This document shows positions 6,317 to 14,900 of a stretch of 23,901 nucleotides of DNA, in pieces; position 1 is the stretch's first letter; every line of letters begins with the position of its first letter. The notes under the pieces are model-generated. The model searched no databases and was not told the DNA's origin. It saw nothing but the letters and a program-made list of their open reading frames with translations. Both the position numbers and the translations under genes were made by a program. Origin of the DNA: Paracoccus sp. SCSIO 75233 (lineage in GTDB: Bacteria > Pseudomonadota > Alphaproteobacteria > Rhodobacterales > Rhodobacteraceae); contig NZ_CP115765.1 of NCBI RefSeq assembly GCF_027912675.1, positions 1-23,901 on the forward strand, written 5' to 3'.

Positions 6317-6824
6317 TGTCACGCTTGACGAAGGGCTCCTTCGTTTCGAATTTAAAGACGTTGACTTTGCCGAGCAGTATGATGGCTGGCGCCATCATCG
6401 AAATGTTTTTTCATCTGCTTGTGGCGGAGCAAAGGCAGTAGATTTTGTTGTAGGCAAGGGTAACGTGATCTGGCTTATCGAAGTTAAGGATTATCGTCAT
6501 CACCGGCGGGACAAGACAATCTCGCTTTGGGACGAGATTGCCATCAAAGTCCGCGATACGATGGCCGGTCTCGTGAGCACAAAATTTATTGGAGTTGATG
6601 ATAATGAGCGACGGACTTCGCGGACGGTCCTTGGCAAGAGGACACTTCACGTCGCCCTACATCTCGAGCAGACCAAAAACCCTAGCAGACTATTTCCCCA
6701 AGCTTTCAATCCCGCGAATGTTCGCTTGAAATTGAAACAGAACTTGCGGTTCGCAGACCCACATCCGGTGGTCTTTGACCGAACAGATTTCCCAGCCCAG
6801 CTCGGCCGGGTCACCAGCATCTAA
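6309..6824 (+). CDS. Small PD-(D/E)XK nuclease-like partner of the ATPase
   Basis: A 171-residue protein. The segment AKAVDFVV followed by IWLIEVKDY gives D45, E58 and K60, the D-Xn-ExK core of the PD-(D/E)XK nuclease fold on adjacent strands, with W28-R29-H30-H31 just before. The rest is basic and shows no further domain I recognise. ATG 6309 lies within the last codons of the ATPase gene (8-bp overlap), so the two proteins are probably made in fixed ratio and may form a complex. The likely job is DNA or RNA cleavage controlled by the ATPase. No family name is offered. Confidence 0.6.
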   Translation: MADVTLDEGLLRFEFKDVDFAEQYDGWRHHRNVFSSACGGAKAVDFVVGKGNVIWLIEVKDYRHHRRDKTISLWDEIAIKVRDTMAGLVSTKFIGVDDNERRTSRTVLGKRTLHVALHLEQTKNPSRLFPQAFNPANVRLKLKQNLRFADPHPVVFDRTDFPAQLGRVTSI

Positions 6825-6865
6825 GTAATATACTTAGGCATCTCACCAACGAAAGTAGCATATGT

Positions 6866-6905
6866 GGCTTCATGCGAGCTTTTGGCTAGAAGCCTGCATG
6901 AAGCC
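6866..6905. repeat. 10-bp inverted repeat upstream of the tyrosine recombinase
   Basis: GGCTTCATGC (6866-6875) and GCATGAAGCC (6896-6905) are perfect inverted arms around a 20-bp centre that itself has a small dyad (GGCTAGAAGCC, 6884-6894). A third partial copy, CTTCATGCA, lies at about 6967-6975. It sits 114 bp before the recombinase start, so it may be a recombination or regulatory site. Arm length fits a recombinase site, but the centre is longer than the usual 6-8 bp crossover region. Confidence 0.35.
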
Positions 6906-7018
6906 CTACACCGAAACCCCAACAAAACATCGGTAAAGTGCGGCTTTTTACGACATGCCACTTCCTTCATGCAAGGTTTATACGTATTATCTGATAAGAA
7001 CCCTGCAAGGATTTGCCC

Positions 7019-7648
7019 GTGAAAACTGCCGCCGAGACCACCTGGAACAAAGGCCGCGTCGTGGGCAAAAAACCTCCTCTGACGCCCGACCAGGTGTCCC
7101 TGATCCGGATGATCCTGCGCCAGGAGAAAGCGCTGCGCGATCTCGCCCTGTTCAACACCGCCCTTGATACCAGCTTCCGGGGCTCGGATCTGGTACGGCT
7201 GCGGGTGGCTGATGTCGCCACGCCTGCCGGGGTGCGCGAGATCGTGGAAATCCGCCAGAAGAAAACCGAGACGCGCAACGCACGACCGGTCCAGGCGCGC
7301 TTGTCCTCGGGCACGCGCGACAGCCTGCGCGCCTATCTCACCGACTTTGAAAAGCCGCTGCACGGCTGGCTCTTCACGGGGCAGGGGGCAAGGTGGGTCC
7401 ACACCCACTTGAGCGAAAGCCAGCTCTGGCGGCTGTTCAGGTCCTGGCTGGACAAAGCGCACCTCGATCCCAGCCTCTATGGCCTGCATTCGCTGCGCCG
7501 GACCTTCCCGACCCATATCTATCAGCAGACCGGCAACCTACGCGCGGCCCAACTGCTGCTCGGCCATGCCAGTATTGAGAGCACCAAGGAATACATCGGC
7601 ACCGAACAGGCAGAAGCCTTGGAAATTGCGCGCAAGTATCATCTCTGA
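7019..7648 (+). CDS. Short tyrosine recombinase/integrase
   Basis: A 209-residue protein consisting essentially of the catalytic domain of a tyrosine recombinase. Catalytic residues in order: R54 in SFRGSDL, a lysine near K81/K82, HSLR at 157-160, H183 in LLGH and nucleophile Y192 in KEYIG. It lacks the N-terminal core-binding domain of full-length integrases, as in a recognised group of ~200-residue recombinases on plasmids and islands. GTG 7019 is preferred because AAGGA lies 7 bases upstream; a TTG at 7013 is the alternative. The WGR gene starts 3 bp after the stop. It lies near the edge of the large defence operon and may have helped assemble the accessory region, or may resolve multimers. 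Confidence 0.88.
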   Translation: MKTAAETTWNKGRVVGKKPPLTPDQVSLIRMILRQEKALRDLALFNTALDTSFRGSDLVRLRVADVATPAGVREIVEIRQKKTETRNARPVQARLSSGTRDSLRAYLTDFEKPLHGWLFTGQGARWVHTHLSESQLWRLFRSWLDKAHLDPSLYGLHSLRRTFPTHIYQQTGNLRAAQLLLGHASIESTKEYIGTEQAEALEIARKYHL

Positions 7649-7651
7649 GCA

Positions 7652-7903
7652 ATGCAAACATATCTCGAAAAGCGCCAGCCTACGAAGAACGTCGCCCGGT
7701 ACTACCGGATGGCGGTCATGCCGAACCTGTTCGGCGAATGGACGCTGTACCGCGAATGGGGCCGCATAGGGCAGGGCGGTCAGGTGCGGATGGATTGGTT
7801 CGCGGATGAAAATCAGGCCGTCGCGGCGCTGATCACACTGGAAGCCTCCAAGCGTCAGCGCGGCTATTGGATGGAGCCTCAGCAGCTTGCGATGTTCGGG
7901 TGA
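7652..7903 (+). CDS. WGR-domain protein
   Basis: An 83-residue protein that is almost entirely one WGR domain: RYYRMAVMPNLFGEWTLYREWGRIG carries the naming W-G-R triplet (the motif itself is EWGRIG). The segment AVAALITLEASKRQRGYW completes the fold. WGR domains bind nucleic acids in PARP and in bacterial proteins. The gene lies 3 bp behind the recombinase and is probably co-transcribed with it. Small stand-alone WGR proteins are common on alphaproteobacterial plasmids, but their role is not known. Confidence 0.8.
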   Translation: MQTYLEKRQPTKNVARYYRMAVMPNLFGEWTLYREWGRIGQGGQVRMDWFADENQAVAALITLEASKRQRGYWMEPQQLAMFG

Positions 7904-7907
7904 TTGC

Positions 7908-7997
7908 ATGACCAACCCGGACGAGGCTATTGACAGCACAGCAACCCCGTGCATCGCGCTGCGCAAGCAGGAGATTGACCATTATGAAGGCGACTGA
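7908..7997 (+). pseudogene. 29-codon frame before brnA, possible BrnT remnant
   Basis: ATG 7908 opens a frame of 29 codons that ends in RKQEIDHYEGD and overlaps the BrnA-like start by 14 bp. BrnT toxins normally precede and overlap brnA and end with a basic helix of similar character (RKA...E...Y). This could be the last part of a deleted brnT. The resemblance is slight. Confidence 0.2.
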
Positions 7998-8199
7998 ATT
8001 CGACGAACGCTTCGACGCGGGCGAAGACATGTCCGCCCATGTCGATTGGTCAAAGGCGCGCCGCCTCAATTTCGAGGCTAAGCGGGTGAACGTGGATTTC
8101 CCGACCTGGGTCGTCGCCGGTCTGGACCGGCAGGCCGCGAAGCTCGGCATCACCCGTCAGGCGCTGATCAAGATGTGGATTGCCGAGCGGTTGCAGTAG
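7984..8199 (+). CDS. BrnA/CopG-like ribbon-helix-helix antitoxin, apparently orphan
   Basis: A 71-residue protein. The N-terminal half (MKATEFDERFDAGEDMSAHV) is the acidic toxin-contact region. The second half (KRVNVDFPTWVVAGLDRQAA through LIKMWIAERL) is the ribbon-helix-helix DNA-binding domain typical of BrnA/CopG antitoxins. AGGAG lies about 10 bases before ATG 7984; a longer in-frame start at 7930 lacks such a site. The cognate BrnT RNase is expected just upstream, but only a short frame (7908-7997) is there. It may be a solitary antitoxin that protects against chromosomal BrnT, or a leftover regulator. Confidence 0.72.
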   Translation: MKATEFDERFDAGEDMSAHVDWSKARRLNFEAKRVNVDFPTWVVAGLDRQAAKLGITRQALIKMWIAERLQ

Positions 8200-8323
8200 C
8201 GTTCTCAAACACCAAAGGTTTTGACGGTCTGTTTTCCGTCACCACCTCTAGGAGAGGGACAAATATTATTTTGAAGTACTGCCAGCGTTGCTGGGGTTGC
8301 TGAAATCAGAACACTGTGAACCC
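8200..8323. other. Gap between convergent genes with two small hairpins
   Basis: Between the ends of brnA and the helicase gene lie two perfect small dyads: TGACGG-N8-CCGTCA (8222-8241) and CCAGC-GTT-GCTGG (8282-8294). Neither is followed by a clear T run, so termination is only a possibility. No gene is visible. Confidence 0.4.
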
Positions 8324-11300
8324 TTACACTTGGAATTTTGTGTCAATGTGCGCGGCCACATCTAAGCTTAGCTTCCGGTTCTCAAAGGTTTCAATCAAAC
8401 GCCCTGGAAAATGCTTTTCGTACCAGGCTATCTTGCGTTCACGATGATCCTGATACATATCCGAAGACATCATACCCCAATGCTCCCAGAACCATGTTTC
8501 ACCCTGCCAAGTTACAGTAAAATCAGGTAGATACATTGTGCCATCCGGCGCACGTAATAAGACCTCATAGCTGAAGGGAATACCGCGCTCATGAAGCAAA
8601 TTCGCGATCACAAGCTCTGATTTCGAACGTACCATATCCCCGCTGAGAGCTTGATGAATGAGGCCTTCCTCATACCAGCCTTTGCGGTTTATCAGCTCAT
8701 CCGGAACAGCACGGAAAAAGCCATCAAACAGGGAGGAATTGATTAAGCCGATCTGTGCATTCTCAGGGCGGCGTGCTGACAGCAAGGTGGATATATCGCC
8801 CTGCACGAGAAGCGTACAATGCTGCCGGGCCCGCGTTAGCGCTGTGTAAAGAAGCTCTGAGGACAACGACCGCCCTTTTGATTTCGGTACAACCACGTAG
8901 GTATGATTGAATTCGCTGCCCTGTGCTTTGTGAACAGAGATCGCATACGCAAGCTCTAGGTTAGCCTCGACGCTTTCAGAACCGCCTTTTCCAGTCAAGT
9001 TTCCTCCATACCCTACCCCGAGATGATCCTTCCGTTCAAATTTCACCTGAAACCGCTTGAGGCGCGACAGGAACTTCTTATCAAAACCGTGCTTTTGAAC
9101 GAAGCCAATCTCGCCGTTGAACACCTCAATGCGCTCCGATTTTCCTGTACTGAAATTATAGGCCCAGAGTGGGTTTGACTGCGGCCTATTGCGATACTGA
9201 ATGACCTTGTCGTAGAGCGCTATGCCATCGAGAAGGCCGTGGCGGCTGATAACACCCACCGCGATACGGCCTTGGATTGCTTCATTCAAAGCCTCTACAC
9301 CATGGAGCTCACCGCGATGCGGTGTTAAAACTTGGTATTTCTCCGGCTTCCATTCGAATGCTGCGCGCCAGAGTTCAAACGGCTTTTCGCTATCAAGGGT
9401 CGCACCCGTGTGATCGGCCATCTCGCGTTCAACCGCACGGATCAAAGTGTCAGAAATATCAGCAGGATCGTCCCAATAAGTCACACGCAAGTCGGCATCA
9501 ACATCACCGCCCCTGTGGACCTTTGACAGTAGTTCCTCCCCTTCAGATGATGTGCTCTCGCCGTCATCGCGCGCATTTGCACTGATGAAAAGTTCAGCGA
9601 AGCGTAAGATTGCGGTGCCCTTACCTTCGATTCTATTCTCAAGTTGCCTTAGGTTATGCGTCAGGCGCGCGATGCTGTCCGGCTTATTCTTTGTGAGCCA
9701 TTGGATCGTATCAGCGAAGACACGTCCTCGCCCAATCGGAGGCAACTGGTTGGGATCACCAACCAGGATAAAACGACGCACCTGCCGCCAATCAATGGCG
9801 CGCACAAGGCTTGCCATCAGACCAAGATCGAGCATGGAAGCTTCATCAACGATGATCGTTCCGCTGCCCTCACGCTTACCACCTGCGCGTTTAAAAGTGA
9901 GGTTGTCGTTAAGCCAACCGCCCCTAGCCAAGAACGAGTGTACGGTTGATGTCGCGACGCGCTCGATAGCGCGTTCATGCATCTTGGCGCGTACACGGTC
10001 AGAGGCCTTACCGGTAGGCGCAAGAACGGTAAGCGGTGCTCCATCACCCTCGGTTTGACGCACGGCGCGAATAATTGCGCAAATAGCTGATGTCTTGCCG
10101 GTTCCAGCAGCACCGGTGACCACAGAGAACGGTCTCCGAAAAACCGCTGCACAAGCCTCTGCTTGAGCAGATACAGCTTCCTCATAGGTTTCGCGGGCTT
10201 TTTCCAGAAGCGGGCTCTTTGTATCCCTGACTTCGGCGCGCCAGTCATCATCCGTGAATGGACGTGCGAGCGAAATGTCCGCGCGGCCCCCGAGCCGCGT
10301 TAGCTCCTCCTCAACCGCCCGTTCGTCCTCATAGACGGGTTTCCAATACAGCCACAGTCGATCGGCCTCGCTGCGCAGAACAAGAGCTTCTTCGAGCTCA
10401 TCTCGATCAACCTCAAAATAACGCTCTGTAAAAACGGTGGATTTCCATTCGGGAAGTTTGGCCAAGCGGGTATTAATTTCTGCAAGCACAGCATCCGCCG
10501 CCCGGAAAGTCTGGTTTGGTTCCCGCCGCAACTGATCAACACAAAGGGCACGAAGGCGGCGTGGATCGTCAAATTCCATGTCGGCAAGCGTAGGGCCGCC
10601 GAGCTCCGGCGACGGCAACACCCCACGGTCGACGGTGCCCCAAGGAATCGTGTCGTCGGGGTTATCTCCAACATAACCCTCACAAAGCAAATACGGGTTT
10701 TCGGATATTTCCGCGATGTCGGCGGGCAACCCATGTGCAGCACGAGTAGTTCGTTCTTCACTGAGGATGCGGTCGATTTGCGCCGGATCAAGGTCAAGTC
10801 GGGCAATGACATCTCGCAAAAGTTTTCGCCCAGTCTCAGGCTTCAATTTCCACTGCCGGGATAGACGCTGGAGCGGTTTGCCGAACAAACCGAACTCCAT
10901 AACCTCCTTGCCATCGTCAACTGCTGAGAAAAAGAGCTGGTGCGCCTCTTTGGAGCGCCCCTTCTCCATCATCGCCTTGGCAGGCAAGATCGCCGCTTCA
11001 GCAGAGAGTATCCGCATGACATTGAGGAGGCCGGGATAGAGCCCGCGCTTGCTCCAAAGCTCGGCAATGCAGCTGAGTATCCAGCCAGCGCGCTCATCCC
11101 AGTCTTCGCTGGTATCTCCTAATTCCTTGAGTTCATAGACAGCGCTGAGAAACTGCTCCAACAACCCAATTGCATCATCATTGGTCAGGTGGCGCGCACC
11201 GTACTTGCAGGTTCGGGGGTTCTCCGGAAAAATGGAAATTCTCTTCAAAGTCTCGGGGTCATCACGGTAGCGATGATAAGGGAGCCGGAGCCCCTCATTC

Positions 11301-11932
11301 GGGTAGTGCGAACTGATATTACGAGCCCAAATCATCCCCCCGGCATAGCGCTCTCGAACATGGTCATTGACCTCCCCATAGGTAAGGCGATCACCAATCT
11401 TCTTGACGCGCGATACACCGATCAGGGCGTAGCGTGGGCTTTCCTCGTCGGACAAAGGGTTTGAGTAGTTGGCGTAGTAAAAAATCAGGCTCTTATCGTT
11501 TTCGATCTCGGCAAAAAACTCGTCAGCATTTGCCGAGCGTCGATCATTGTCGAGCCGTCCGCCTTCATCATAGACGTCGTCGCCGTACATCGCTTCATAG
11601 GGCCAGACGCAGGCCGTCGCCTCAGGGATGTCCCACTCCGTGCGGACCGCACCGCCATTGAAGAAATCAGGCGGGTTTGAATATCCTCGGATCGGGTCGG
11701 ACCCAAACGCGTTTACGCTATAGATGCAGGGAGGTATTTGAGCTCCGGAGAGCTTTGCGATCGGTGCGCCTGCATTTTCTGTCTCAAGCGCAAGATTGCG
11801 CTCACGGGCCACAACATCCCCAGGAAAAGAATGCATACCAACACAGTAAGTATTGCAGTCTGGTTTCTCGCAAATCCGGCCATTCCAGCCGTCGTCATGC
11901 CACGCAAGCCGGGCCGTAAGATGTACCGTCAA
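8324..11932 (-). CDS. RecD-like SF1B helicase with C-terminal nuclease-like domain
   Basis: A 1,202-residue motor protein. Residues 1 to about 250 form a conserved N-terminal domain of unknown function, and 250-590 are largely helical. The helicase core has Walker A GAAGTGKTS at 607-615, Walker B IIVDEAS at 694-700, motif III GDPNQLPP at 726-733, then AYAISVHKAQGSEF near 996-1009 and LLYTALTRAR near 1028-1037, the RecD/TraA order. The C-terminal part (E near 1107, LPDFTV near 1136, FWEHWG near 1149) resembles the PD-(D/E)XK/Vsr-like nuclease tail found on some UvrD-type helicases. It starts at TTG 11932 with AGGAGG 5 bases upstream; no better ATG is nearby. It is last in the operon, 18 bp after the methyltransferase gene, and probably supplies translocation and cleavage. 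Confidence 0.85.
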   Translation of the reverse strand: MTVHLTARLAWHDDGWNGRICEKPDCNTYCVGMHSFPGDVVARERNLALETENAGAPIAKLSGAQIPPCIYSVNAFGSDPIRGYSNPPDFFNGGAVRTEWDIPEATACVWPYEAMYGDDVYDEGGRLDNDRRSANADEFFAEIENDKSLIFYYANYSNPLSDEESPRYALIGVSRVKKIGDRLTYGEVNDHVRERYAGGMIWARNISSHYPNEGLRLPYHRYRDDPETLKRISIFPENPRTCKYGARHLTNDDAIGLLEQFLSAVYELKELGDTSEDWDERAGWILSCIAELWSKRGLYPGLLNVMRILSAEAAILPAKAMMEKGRSKEAHQLFFSAVDDGKEVMEFGLFGKPLQRLSRQWKLKPETGRKLLRDVIARLDLDPAQIDRILSEERTTRAAHGLPADIAEISENPYLLCEGYVGDNPDDTIPWGTVDRGVLPSPELGGPTLADMEFDDPRRLRALCVDQLRREPNQTFRAADAVLAEINTRLAKLPEWKSTVFTERYFEVDRDELEEALVLRSEADRLWLYWKPVYEDERAVEEELTRLGGRADISLARPFTDDDWRAEVRDTKSPLLEKARETYEEAVSAQAEACAAVFRRPFSVVTGAAGTGKTSAICAIIRAVRQTEGDGAPLTVLAPTGKASDRVRAKMHERAIERVATSTVHSFLARGGWLNDNLTFKRAGGKREGSGTIIVDEASMLDLGLMASLVRAIDWRQVRRFILVGDPNQLPPIGRGRVFADTIQWLTKNKPDSIARLTHNLRQLENRIEGKGTAILRFAELFISANARDDGESTSSEGEELLSKVHRGGDVDADLRVTYWDDPADISDTLIRAVEREMADHTGATLDSEKPFELWRAAFEWKPEKYQVLTPHRGELHGVEALNEAIQGRIAVGVISRHGLLDGIALYDKVIQYRNRPQSNPLWAYNFSTGKSERIEVFNGEIGFVQKHGFDKKFLSRLKRFQVKFERKDHLGVGYGGNLTGKGGSESVEANLELAYAISVHKAQGSEFNHTYVVVPKSKGRSLSSELLYTALTRARQHCTLLVQGDISTLLSARRPENAQIGLINSSLFDGFFRAVPDELINRKGWYEEGLIHQALSGDMVRSKSELVIANLLHERGIPFSYEVLLRAPDGTMYLPDFTVTWQGETWFWEHWGMMSSDMYQDHRERKIAWYEKHFPGRLIETFENRKLSLDVAAHIDTKFQV

Positions 11933-11950
11933 AATCGCCTCCTATTAACT

Positions 11951-14900
11951 CTACAGCAGCGCATCCTGCCGGTCATCTGCCTTGCCACCTTTGCCCGATC
12001 CTTTAGTATCAAAGGCTCCTGAAGCCTGTAGCGCATCCACCGTGATGATCGGACCATCACAAATGTGTTGAAGCAGATCAGCCTGATGGGGCTCCAGTGT
12101 GACCAAGCGGCCCAAGATGTGCAGAACGTTCAAGAGTTCAGACGTGTATTCAGCCAGCCATTGATCTGAATGGATACTTTCCAGCGAGGACGGGGGACGA
12201 CGCTCACCAATGGTGGTGCGGGTGCGGTCCTTCTTGCGATAACTGAACCAATGGAGAAGAACCTGCTTCCCGGAAACCTCGTATTCCCAGACAGCAGCTG
12301 GCACGTTGTCGATGAAACCGTCACCAACATGTAGGCGCTGTTTCGCAGGATCATGTGAGATTTCGTTCGGCATGAGGTCGGGATCGGTTGGGATAGTGCC
12401 ATCCTTTGGGATCGTCGGCCCTTGCCCCTTGGGCAAGCGTGGTAGGCTGGCGGGGCGGCCTTTTGACGGATCGGTGAAACGGTCCCCAAAAGTGTGGAGC
12501 CAGATGACTTCTTCTCCGATCGCTACAGCTTCCCGGAACAGCTCTCCATCGGACGTGATAGGGATGCGCAAGCCAGGCTGAACAAGATCATCCTTAAAGG
12601 ATGCCGTATAGGCGGGATGTGCTGCAACTGCGGCAAGATAAGCCATGACGTCAGGGCCAGTGACTTTTTCACCTGTCGCTTCTTGTACCGCGCTAACGAA
12701 CATTGGCTTGATATTAGGCTCGGCAGCTTTTGCATCAGCCCAAAGAGGAAATACCCGGCCCCCGAAAGAGCCCTTGTAGTGATCAAGGTCACAAACTGCG
12801 CCAGCAAAAGTCAGCGCGGGACCATTGCTAGGTGAGGATCGATTCAGTGCCGTCAGAAAAACTTGGCTATCTGAGTAGTTTTCCCAAAGAGTGGGGTTTG
12901 ATTGATTGATCAACCTACCATCTGGGATGATCCATTGCCGGTCAAAAGAACGAAAGCAGTACCGAATGGGCGGAATACAGGCATTCTGATCAACAGCAAC
13001 CGGACCTGAACGGAAGGGGTGACCGAACAGCCCACTTTTGAGGGGTTTGTCTATGTGTTTGTCCCCTGGCTTTCCTTTCCGCATATGCGGGTGAAAATCG
13101 CTGGCCTTCTTCTTCGCATCTTTCTGAGTGACAAGTGCATTCCAGCGATCTTCTAGAGTCGCCTTATCAGGTGCAATCACCCAAACACGACCTGGCATAA
13201 CGCCCGATCCATCATAGGTGAACAGCTCTTCGAGCGGGACAAAGTCCGCCCAAGCCCCTATGTTTTCAGGCAAGAAAGATGCGCGAGGTTGGGTCGCACA
13301 TTCCTGCCACGCCGGGCCTTCAAGGGTAATGGCCTTCAAATCCTCGAACTTGTCCGTTCTGTCACCAGAGCAGAGAACACGATAGCGAACGCGCGCAGGT
13401 TGATCTTTCGAGGCTTTCGTTTTCCGCAACGCCATGACGATGCAAACTGGCTGCTGCACATCCTGAAATATGCGGCTCGATACGGGCGGTTGATGGCCCT
13501 CGGGTGTGCAGTCGATCACCCAGATTTCATCTGCCTGCGCGCGAAGATCAGCGCGCATTTTCTGAAATCCTGGGCCATTTAAGAAACCAGCCACAGTGAT
13601 AAAGCTGATCACCCCTGTCTGGTCGCGCTCACGCTGTCCATCGAACTCTGCCGGATCACCGTCACCAAAGACTTTCCACGTCGCCCACCTCCAGAAATAC
13701 ACATATAGGTTACGCAAATGCTTGGTGTGCGTCCCAACATTCCACTCTGTTGGAGGCATCCAGTCCATCAACGGCCCTGGCCGGTTGGCGCTGCCGGTTT
13801 CCACCCATCCCCCAAGTCCCGCCGCCTGGTTCTTATAGGGCGGGTTCCCGATCACAACCGTGATCTTCTCCTGTTTCTTTATCTCGTTTGCTTGCCTTCG
13901 GGATTCCCCGAGGGGCATCAAAATTTGCGGGATATACTCGTCTTCCAGGTACGGGTTGCCCAAAGTGTCGGTCACATAGAGACGCATCGGGTCGGCGTGA
14001 CCGGCAAAGTCATCGCCAACCAGATCGCGTAGCTCTGCCAACAAGCGCAGCTGGGCAACGGCGAATGGTCCGAACTGAAGCTCAAAACCGATCAAACGCG
14101 GGATCGCCGCCTCGATCACACCCGGCACCGCACCGGGTCCCTGATCCTCTTCCGTGGCCTCTGCGATCCTGCGTAAAATGCCCAGAAGATATGTCCCTGT
14201 ACCTGTGGCCGGATCAGCTACTGTGACGTTCTGGTCTCCCAAGCCATCAACCAAACCGAAATAGGCGCTTGATCGCAAAGCCTCGTCCACCAGACGCACC
14301 ATAGACATAACAACCTCTGGCGGCGTGTAATAAGACCCAGTCTTGCGCCGCAGCTCGTCATCATAGGCCTTCAGAAACTTCTCATAGAAATACAGCCACG
14401 CCTCGGGGTCGCCCTTGCTGATCACGTCCCATTCCACGGCATCGAGAACCCGGGTCAGGGTCGCAAGCGACGTTTTCAGAGTCGCCTGATTTTCGGCATC
14501 ATCGGTTAGCAAGCGAAGTGCCGTGCCGATCAACGTGTTGGTCTGGCGCAGTTCTTTCGCCACGCGATCAAGGCCATCCTTGAGCGGTATTTTCCGCGCA
14601 CGCGCCATCAACATACCGAATGTCACCGCCTGAGCGTATCCATCGGCAAAAGCTGCATCGGTCGCATTGGGGAAGAGCAGCTTGCGCCAGTCTGTTGCCA
14701 AATTGGTCAAGGGACCAGACCCCTCGCCAAGCTGCTCTGTCACCTCTTCGCGCAGCAACCTGCACAGCCGGGCAGTCATCTCGGCCAGCGCGAGCGCAGT
14801 TTTTGGCGGTTGGGGGTCCCATTGGAAGAAGTCAGAGAACCGGGCAAGCAGCTCAGGCGGGGCATTTAACTTGTTGCCCGACGTTTCAATGTCACCGTCA

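Noticed and set aside
9552..10058. A plus-strand frame of 168 residues opposite the helicase
   Set aside because: Falls opposite the Walker motifs of the helicase; Arg/Ser/Leu-rich composition typical of a shadow frame.
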